Positions 1-5,021 of a stretch of 6,648 bases of DNA are shown here, piece by piece. This DNA is from Promethearchaeota archaeon (GTDB taxonomy: Archaea > Asgardarchaeota > Lokiarchaeia > Sigyniarchaeales > SOKP01): the NCBI GenBank assembly GCA_019894815.1, contig JAGXNU010000120.1:1-6648 (forward strand). Direction: 5' to 3'. Every line of letters starts with the position of its first letter. Within the stretch, counting starts at the first letter, position 1. The position numbers and the translations under genes were made by a program. The notes below the pieces were generated by a model that did not search any database, was not told the origin of the DNA, and worked only from the letters and a program-made list of their open reading frames with translations.

Positions 1-72
1 TCTTTATTATGAAAGATAATTCACAACTAACAATAAAAAATAAAAAACCGTTAGATTACTGACATTATTTAT

Positions 73-80
73 TTTATATA
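73..80 (+). promoter_or_regulatory. Candidate TATA box (TTTATATA) upstream of beta-mannosidase
   Basis: The octamer TTTATATA matches the archaeal box A consensus and is identical to the box upstream of the gene at 2843. Transcription would start near 100-103, giving a leader of about 55 nt before the ATG at 157. A weaker A/T tract at 131-141 (TAAAAAAATAT) sits nearer the start and could instead drive a leaderless or short-leader transcript. The choice between them cannot be made from sequence alone. Confidence 0.4.
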
Positions 81-118
81 ACTTCTTATTTCATATCAAC
101 AATGCTATACTTCTGTTT

Positions 119-128
119 TAGAGCTCTA
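119..128. promoter_or_regulatory. Perfect 10-bp palindrome TAGAGCTCTA, possible operator
   Basis: TAGAGCTCTA is its own reverse complement and lies between the two candidate TATA boxes of the beta-mannosidase gene, about 29 nt before the ATG. A dimeric repressor or activator could bind here. A palindrome of this size is expected by chance roughly once per thousand positions, so the position is suggestive only. Confidence 0.2.
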
Positions 129-156
129 CATAAAAAAATATAATTAAAAGTTGATC

Positions 157-2793
157 ATGGAAAAAGTAGATAAGATTAGTTTAGTGGAAAACTGGACACT
201 GTTGCATGAAGAAAGAGACCTAAATTTGCCTACAAAGGTTCCTGGGTCTGTTTTTGAAACTTTAATAGACAATGAAGTGATTGAGGATCCATTTTACGGA
301 TTAAGAGAGCACGAGGTCTCGTGGGTTTACGAATCAGATTGGATATATGAGACCGAATTTGATCTCGAACCAGATTTTTTAGAGCACAAAGTAATATTGC
401 TCCGATTTAACGGACTGGATACCATATCAGAAGTTATTTTAAATGGGGATAATCTTGGATCTACAAATAACATGTTTGTTAAATACGATTTTAGAGTAAA
501 ATCGAAATTAAGAAGTAAAGGAAATAGACTAACTGTTAAATTTAAAAGTCCAACAATAAAAGCTCGGGAAGAGAAAGAAAAATGTGGTATTAATTTAAAC
601 ACGGGTTATGCTGCGATTCCTGGAGTACCATATCTACGCAAGGCACAGTATTCTTTTGGATGGGATTGGGGACCAAAATTACCCGATATAGGAATATGGA
701 AACCTGTTGAACTAATTGGTTACGATAGTATTAAAATCGATTCTATTTACATTACTCAGAAACTATATTATAATAAAAATCTTAATGAGTCATCTGAGTT
801 AAAGGATATTACTGATCTTGGGGTCATGTCAGCAGATTTAACCATCGAAATAAATTTAGAATCCGATTTATCAACCAGTAAGCTAAAAAATTACAGTTTA
901 AAAGTGGATTTAAAAGCCCCTGATGGTAAATTATTTACTCATGAGAAATCTATCAACATCTTGGCCCCAAAAGTTGAGTTTACAATTGAGTACCCATATC
1001 TTTGGTGGACTCATGATCTTGGTACCCCCTATCTATATGATCTTTCAGTTATAATTAGTAAAAATGGCATGATAGATTCCTTAAAGCAGAAGGTGGGCAT
1101 AAGAGAGATTCGATTAATACAAAATGCTGACGAATGGGGAGAATCTTTTTACTTCATGTTAAACGGCGTTCCTATATTTGCTAAAGGGGCTAATTGGATT
1201 CCAGTTGATAGTTTTATTCCAAGAGGGAAAAAAAGAGGTCTTTATCAATCAAATTTAGTAAATGCTAAAGAAGCTAACATGAACATGATTCGCGTTTGGG
1301 GTGGTGGAATCTATGAAGATGACTTGTTTTACGATACATGTGATGAGTTAGGTATTTTGATATGGCAAGATTTCCCATTTGCGTGTGCTGTTTATCCTCA
1401 TGATGAAGAATTTATTGAGAATTTTAAAGTAGAAGCTACTCAAAACATGAAGAGATTAAGAAATCATCCTAGTTTGGCGCTATGGTGCGGAAATAATGAA
1501 ATTGAATGGTTATGGAAATGGGAATTACATAATGCGGGGATTACTCAAGATAATAAAATAAATGAATTTAAATCGGGATATTTAACAGTCATTGAGAAAA
1601 TTTTACCCGAGCTAATAATTACCTACGACCCTAATCATCCTTATTGGCCTAGTTCTCCTTCTAACGGCTTTGTGGGAGATAGTCTTGGAACACAAAATTC
1701 AAACTCACCCGATATTGGTGATTCACACTTTTGGGATGTATGGCATAGAAATAAACCATTTAGAGCCTATCGGAAATTTAATTCGCGCTTCATGTCCGAA
1801 TTTGGATATGAATCCTTCCCTTCTATCAAAACAATTGAAGAAATCTGCCCTACAGATCAATTTGATTTCTTCTCGCCAATCATGGAAAACCATCAAAAAA
1901 ATTCTGCTGGGAATAAGAAAATATTAGATTACATGAAGAAACGATTTGAAATTCCTCTTGAGTTTGAAAATCAAGTTATTTTATCTCAAATTACTCAAGC
2001 AGAAGCAATTCAGTATGGTGTTGAGCATTGGAGACGTAATCGAAATGATTTTCACTGCATGGGCGCATTATACTGGCAATTAAATGATTGTTGGCCAGTA
2101 GCCAGTTGGTCATCGTTAGACTATCATGGTCGTTGGAAAGCATTGCATTATTTTGCCAAAAGATTTTATCAAAATGTTTTTGCTAGCATAAAAGAAGATA
2201 AAAATTCAGTAGAATTTTGGGTAACAAACGATTTAAAAGAAAAAAAGTCGGTTATATTCGAATGGAAGATGTTTAATTCAGAATCGAATAAAATACATGA
2301 TGATGTCTATGAAGTTGATATCCCCCCTCTGTCATCAAAAATGGTTGGAACATTAGATGTGAATAAAATTAATGAAGTAATAGAAAATTTGCATGATCAC
2401 ATCATATTCTATCAACTAAAAACCGATGATGAAAAGAAACTAATTATTGATCAAGGCATGAAACTTTTTGATGCGCCTAAGAAGTTTAACTTACAGGATC
2501 CATCTATAAAATGGGATATAAAAATAATCAAGGATGAAGATTTAACAGAATTAAATGTTGAAATTAAAGTTTCAAATGAATTTATAGCTCTGTTCGTCTT
2601 TTTAGATTCTGAAGAATATGATTTTGTTGCTTCTGATAATTTTTTCTCCATGGGCCCCAATGAAGCTAGAATAATCAAATTAACTAAATTTAAAAAAAGA
2701 GATGGCTCCTCATTATCAATACAAGAAATAAAAAAAGAAGAGTTCAATATAAGATCCTTATTTGATCTAATAAATTCGAGAGGAAACACTTAA
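157..2793 (+). CDS. Beta-mannosidase, glycoside hydrolase family 2
   Basis: This enzyme most likely removes terminal beta-D-mannose from the non-reducing end of manno-oligosaccharides or N-glycan-type cores (EC 3.2.1.25). Residues are numbered from the TTG at 151. The order is an N-terminal sugar-binding jelly roll (about 1-185, with the mannosidase motif YSFGWDWGPKLPDIGIW at 167-183), an Ig-like sandwich (about 190-318), a TIM barrel (about 320-680) and C-terminal beta domains. In the barrel, RVWGGGIYE is at 381-389. WCGNNE ends in the acid/base Glu450 (codon 1498-1500) and MSEFGYESFP holds the nucleophile Glu550 (codon 1798-1800), about 100 residues apart as in the family. YWQLNDCWPVASWSSLDYHG at 641-660 is another family hallmark. 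The length of about 880 residues matches family members such as human MANBA. No signal peptide is visible, so it should be cytoplasmic. I chose the ATG at 157; an in-frame TTG at 151 would add two residues. Neither has a clear Shine-Dalgarno. Glucosidase or galactosidase activity is unlikely given the mannosidase motifs. Confidence 0.93.
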   Translation: MEKVDKISLVENWTLLHEERDLNLPTKVPGSVFETLIDNEVIEDPFYGLREHEVSWVYESDWIYETEFDLEPDFLEHKVILLRFNGLDTISEVILNGDNLGSTNNMFVKYDFRVKSKLRSKGNRLTVKFKSPTIKAREEKEKCGINLNTGYAAIPGVPYLRKAQYSFGWDWGPKLPDIGIWKPVELIGYDSIKIDSIYITQKLYYNKNLNESSELKDITDLGVMSADLTIEINLESDLSTSKLKNYSLKVDLKAPDGKLFTHEKSINILAPKVEFTIEYPYLWWTHDLGTPYLYDLSVIISKNGMIDSLKQKVGIREIRLIQNADEWGESFYFMLNGVPIFAKGANWIPVDSFIPRGKKRGLYQSNLVNAKEANMNMIRVWGGGIYEDDLFYDTCDELGILIWQDFPFACAVYPHDEEFIENFKVEATQNMKRLRNHPSLALWCGNNEIEWLWKWELHNAGITQDNKINEFKSGYLTVIEKILPELIITYDPNHPYWPSSPSNGFVGDSLGTQNSNSPDIGDSHFWDVWHRNKPFRAYRKFNSRFMSEFGYESFPSIKTIEEICPTDQFDFFSPIMENHQKNSAGNKKILDYMKKRFEIPLEFENQVILSQITQAEAIQYGVEHWRRNRNDFHCMGALYWQLNDCWPVASWSSLDYHGRWKALHYFAKRFYQNVFASIKEDKNSVEFWVTNDLKEKKSVIFEWKMFNSESNKIHDDVYEVDIPPLSSKMVGTLDVNKINEVIENLHDHIIFYQLKTDDEKKLIIDQGMKLFDAPKKFNLQDPSIKWDIKIIKDEDLTELNVEIKVSNEFIALFVFLDSEEYDFVASDNFFSMGPNEARIIKLTKFKKRDGSSLSIQEIKKEEFNIRSLFDLINSRGNT

Positions 2794-2814
2794 AAACTCG
2801 TGCTTTTTACATAT

Positions 2815-2822
2815 TTTATATA
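2815..2822 (+). promoter_or_regulatory. TATA box (TTTATATA) of a probable leaderless transcript
   Basis: An exact TTTATATA octamer is centred about 25 nt upstream of the ATG at 2843, the spacing expected when an archaeal transcript begins at or next to the start codon. The bases between box and ATG contain no Shine-Dalgarno match. This supports both the chosen start and independent transcription of the longin/roadblock-like gene from the mannosidase gene that ends 49 bp earlier. Confidence 0.65.
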
Positions 2823-2842
2823 AAAAACATCTACTAACAAAC

Positions 2843-3595
2843 ATGCTGATTCATTCATTATTCATTTTACAAAAATCGGGAGTTTGCTTATATTCACAGA
2901 ATTTTACTGATAAATTTAAAAACATCGAGGCAAATTTAATCACACCCTTCTTTTCAGCAATTTTCTCCTTTTCTGAAAGTGTAATAATGAAGGAAACACC
3001 CGAAATTCTAGATATGGGAGGTTTTCGGTTTGTTTTTAAGGTAGCGGGAGATTTTATATTCGCAATCCTTTCCGACTCAAGTGCTAACTTGTTGTTCATT
3101 AAATCGAGATTGATTGGTATTATCGAAGCATTTGAAGATTTTAAAAAGAATAATAAAGTTGAAGAATATGAAGAAATTCAAAACACCATGTTTAATCTAC
3201 AAATTCATTCAATTATAGCAGGCTCCGAAGAAATCATTGAGAGTCAGCCATTTTATTCCAAAATTATAGAAATGATGAAAAACCTCATATTCGAGAATGA
3301 AATTCTGGGTTCTGCGCTTTTTTCAATCAGTGGTAATGTTATCTATACATCTTTACCACAAGATATTCTCCTATCTTCATTAAAAGAATTTGAAATAAGA
3401 CATGTTGTTGCAACTGAATATAGTACTACTTTTTACAGCTTGGAAAACGATCAGAAAATATTTTCAAGAGTTATCAACATTCCATGGAAACTTGATCCAT
3501 TACTAGTTGTGCTATATTTTGATTCAACGGTATCTCTCGGAATGGCAGAGGTTAATTTGGAAAAGATTTCCAGAGCGATTCAAAATATTATTTGA
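2843..3595 (+). CDS. Longin-like plus roadblock/LC7-like domain protein
   Basis: This 250-residue soluble protein has no signal peptide or convincing membrane segment. Residues 1-100 read like a longin fold: LFILQKSGVCLYSQNF at 6-21 resembles the first strands of longin domains, followed by a helix at about 28-45, strands GFRFVFKVAGDFIFAILSD (60-78) and a helix at 82-100. Residues 101-137 are a charged helical linker. Residues 138-250 read like a roadblock/LC7 domain: helix 138-150, the hairpin LGSALFSISGNVIYTSLP at 155-172, a helix, paired strands, then LVVLYFDSTVSLGMAEVNL (221-239) and a final helix, comparable to MglB-type proteins. Such folds scaffold small GTPases or act as their regulators, and both are known to be frequent in Asgard archaea. 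The partner is unknown. The start is fixed by the TATA spacing and the fold beginning at residue 2. The assignment comes from pattern reading, not from a profile search; two copies of one domain type is the main alternative. Confidence 0.75.
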   Translation: MLIHSLFILQKSGVCLYSQNFTDKFKNIEANLITPFFSAIFSFSESVIMKETPEILDMGGFRFVFKVAGDFIFAILSDSSANLLFIKSRLIGIIEAFEDFKKNNKVEEYEEIQNTMFNLQIHSIIAGSEEIIESQPFYSKIIEMMKNLIFENEILGSALFSISGNVIYTSLPQDILLSSLKEFEIRHVVATEYSTTFYSLENDQKIFSRVINIPWKLDPLLVVLYFDSTVSLGMAEVNLEKISRAIQNII

Positions 3596-3649
3596 ATTAA
3601 CCAAAAAATACAGCATTAATTTAACCAGATGATTCAGAATATTAAAGGT

Positions 3650-3665
3650 AAAAAAATCTTTTTTT
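3650..3665 (+). terminator. Candidate transcription terminator, A7-TC-T7 tract
   Basis: Seven A, TC, then seven T lie 55 bp after the stop of the longin/roadblock-like gene and 27 bp before the next ATG. Archaeal RNA polymerase terminates at T-rich tracts in the non-template strand, so the T7 run at 3659-3665 is the best terminator candidate in this gap. The flanks TTAACC (3597-3602 and again 3621-3626) and GGTTAA (3667-3672) could pair around it. Confidence 0.35.
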
Positions 3666-3691
3666 AGGTTAATAAATTTTATATTTTAATC

Positions 3692-4957
3692 ATGTATGAT
3701 ATAATCGTAATTGGCGCTGGTGTATGTGGTGCCTCATTTGCATATAAAGCTTCTAAGTATGCAAAAGTTCTATTAATCGAAGCACAAGATTATAATAAAA
3801 AGATACCTGAGCGAGTAAACATATTTGCTGAACATAACAAACCTTTCATCGACGATCTTATCTGGAAAGACGAGGAAGCGTTTCCAAGACCTTGGAAAGT
3901 ATTAAATTATAAATCCGAAAAGAACGATGGGTTAATAGACTATAAAGAATTTGGCAAACCGTTAGGAAAGATTTCACACACGGAAAAGTTCATTGAAAAA
4001 TTAATTCAATACGCCGAAGATCAAGGTTGTGATACAAGATTCAATGAAAAAATCTCAAAAATTAATAAACATGGTGATCATGTTGAAATTATTAATAATA
4101 AAGGTGAGTCATATTCCACTAAATTATTAGTTTTAGCTACGGGGTCAAGAGGTTTTGGTTTACAAAGATCCCTTGGTTTCGAAGTACCTGATTCATATAT
4201 GGGTATTTATCTTAATTCCGATGTGGATGAGAACATTTTGGATGAGAATTTTAATTTTCAATACATGTTCCATCTCAACCCTAATATAAGTTCTGATGGC
4301 CCATTCTTTTTTAATGTTGGAAAAGGAAGAGTTTCAACAGGATATTTAGGTAATAAGGAAACTCCTGCTCAACTTAAGGATAAATTAGATAGAATTTTAA
4401 GGAATTATGAAATAATTCAGAAATATGTAAAAGGTATATCCTGGGATTTGAACAACATCGTTATAGGGGACATTTCTAAACATCCAATAAGTAAAATGAC
4501 TAATAATAGAATCATTGTTTTGGGAGAAGCTGCGGGTTTGGTCACTCCATTTTTTTATGAAGGGATGTTATGTGGACTAGCTAGCGCTGATATTGCTTCA
4601 AGAGTAATAGAACCCTTATTATCGAATAATACAGAGTTTTCAAGTTCAGAATTGGTTAAGTATGATCAAGAAATAGATCGACTCTTGCTCGATGGCTATT
4701 TTCGGAATGGTAATGCTTGTGAATATCTATTCTATGGAAATAAAAACTCAATGAAAAATATTTGGAACGCCTATACAGAGATGTTGTTGAAAAATAAAAC
4801 AGTGAGAAAATTCGTTTACGAAGTATTGATGATCCAAGACCTTTCTTCTTATAACACCGATAATGACAGATGGGTCGGAGAACGCCTTTTTGCACAATTA
4901 CCCCTCTTGTCTAAAGCAACGATGTGGCCAAAGTTCCTTAAAGCAATGAGTTTTTAG
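3692..4957 (+). CDS. FAD-dependent oxidoreductase, geranylgeranyl reductase-like superfamily
   Basis: A 421-residue flavoprotein of the p-hydroxybenzoate hydroxylase/geranylgeranyl reductase type. The dinucleotide-binding fold starts at once: YDIIVIGAGVCGASF with GxGxxG at 8-13, closing with the acidic Glu30 expected to bind the FAD ribose. LLVLATGS at 145-152 is the second conserved motif of the group. RIIVLGEAAGLVTPFFYEGM at 273-292 corresponds to the GDAAG...P...GEG FAD motif, here with Glu279 in place of the usual Asp. GPFFFNVGKGRVSTGYLG (203-220) occupies the place of the geranylgeranyl reductase YxWxFP...G signature but lacks its Trp and Pro. Archaeal relatives reduce isoprenoid chains of membrane lipids; other relatives are halogenases, cyclases and hydroxylases. 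Because the signature is divergent, I assign only the superfamily. The start is secure, since the Rossmann strand begins at residue 2. No Shine-Dalgarno is seen. The protein should be cytoplasmic or peripheral to the membrane. Confidence 0.85.
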   Translation: MYDIIVIGAGVCGASFAYKASKYAKVLLIEAQDYNKKIPERVNIFAEHNKPFIDDLIWKDEEAFPRPWKVLNYKSEKNDGLIDYKEFGKPLGKISHTEKFIEKLIQYAEDQGCDTRFNEKISKINKHGDHVEIINNKGESYSTKLLVLATGSRGFGLQRSLGFEVPDSYMGIYLNSDVDENILDENFNFQYMFHLNPNISSDGPFFFNVGKGRVSTGYLGNKETPAQLKDKLDRILRNYEIIQKYVKGISWDLNNIVIGDISKHPISKMTNNRIIVLGEAAGLVTPFFYEGMLCGLASADIASRVIEPLLSNNTEFSSSELVKYDQEIDRLLLDGYFRNGNACEYLFYGNKNSMKNIWNAYTEMLLKNKTVRKFVYEVLMIQDLSSYNTDNDRWVGERLFAQLPLLSKATMWPKFLKAMSF

Positions 4958-4996
4958 CAAAAACTTAGTAAATTAAATAGACCCAATTTATGTACT

Positions 4997-5020
4997 AAAA
5001 ATTTTATATCTTCTTATTTC
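4997..5020. terminator. Candidate bidirectional termination region between convergent genes
   Basis: The 64-bp gap between the convergent stops holds AAAAATTTTATAT at 4997-5009 followed by the pyrimidine-rich CTTCTTATTTC. The plus strand offers T-rich sequence for the oxidoreductase transcript. The minus strand reads TTTTT about 20 nt after the TPR gene stop. No G/C-rich stem is present, as is normal for archaeal termination. Confidence 0.3.
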
Positions 5021-5021
5021 A

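Noticed and set aside
3..62. Short open frame ending in TGA at 60-62, possibly the tail of an upstream plus-strand gene
   Set aside because: Only 19 codons lie in the window, the composition is Lys/Asn-rich as expected from AT-rich non-coding DNA, and no family motif can be recognised. Without sequence to the left it cannot be supported.
327..602. Minus-strand open frame of 91 codons inside the beta-mannosidase gene
   Set aside because: It overlaps fully the N-terminal domain of a clearly conserved GH2 enzyme in another frame and has no promoter or recognisable domain.
1670..1927. Plus-strand open frame of 85 codons in another frame of the beta-mannosidase gene
   Set aside because: It overlaps the region coding for the catalytic nucleophile and has no independent support.
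2451..2789. Minus-strand open frame of 112 codons opposite the mannosidase C-terminus
   Set aside because: The composition is what antisense reading of AT-rich coding sequence gives, and no domain or promoter is seen.
3678..3685. TATA box for the oxidoreductase gene at TTTATATT
   Set aside because: It is centred only about 10 nt from the ATG at 3692, too close for an archaeal promoter of that start, and the Rossmann fold beginning at residue 2 rules out a later start codon.
157..4957. A three-gene operon joining mannosidase, longin/roadblock-like protein and oxidoreductase in one glycan or lipid pathway
   Set aside because: Spacers of 49 and 96 bp, a strong TATA box before the second gene and a T7 tract before the third argue for separate transcripts, and no shared substrate can be read from the sequence.
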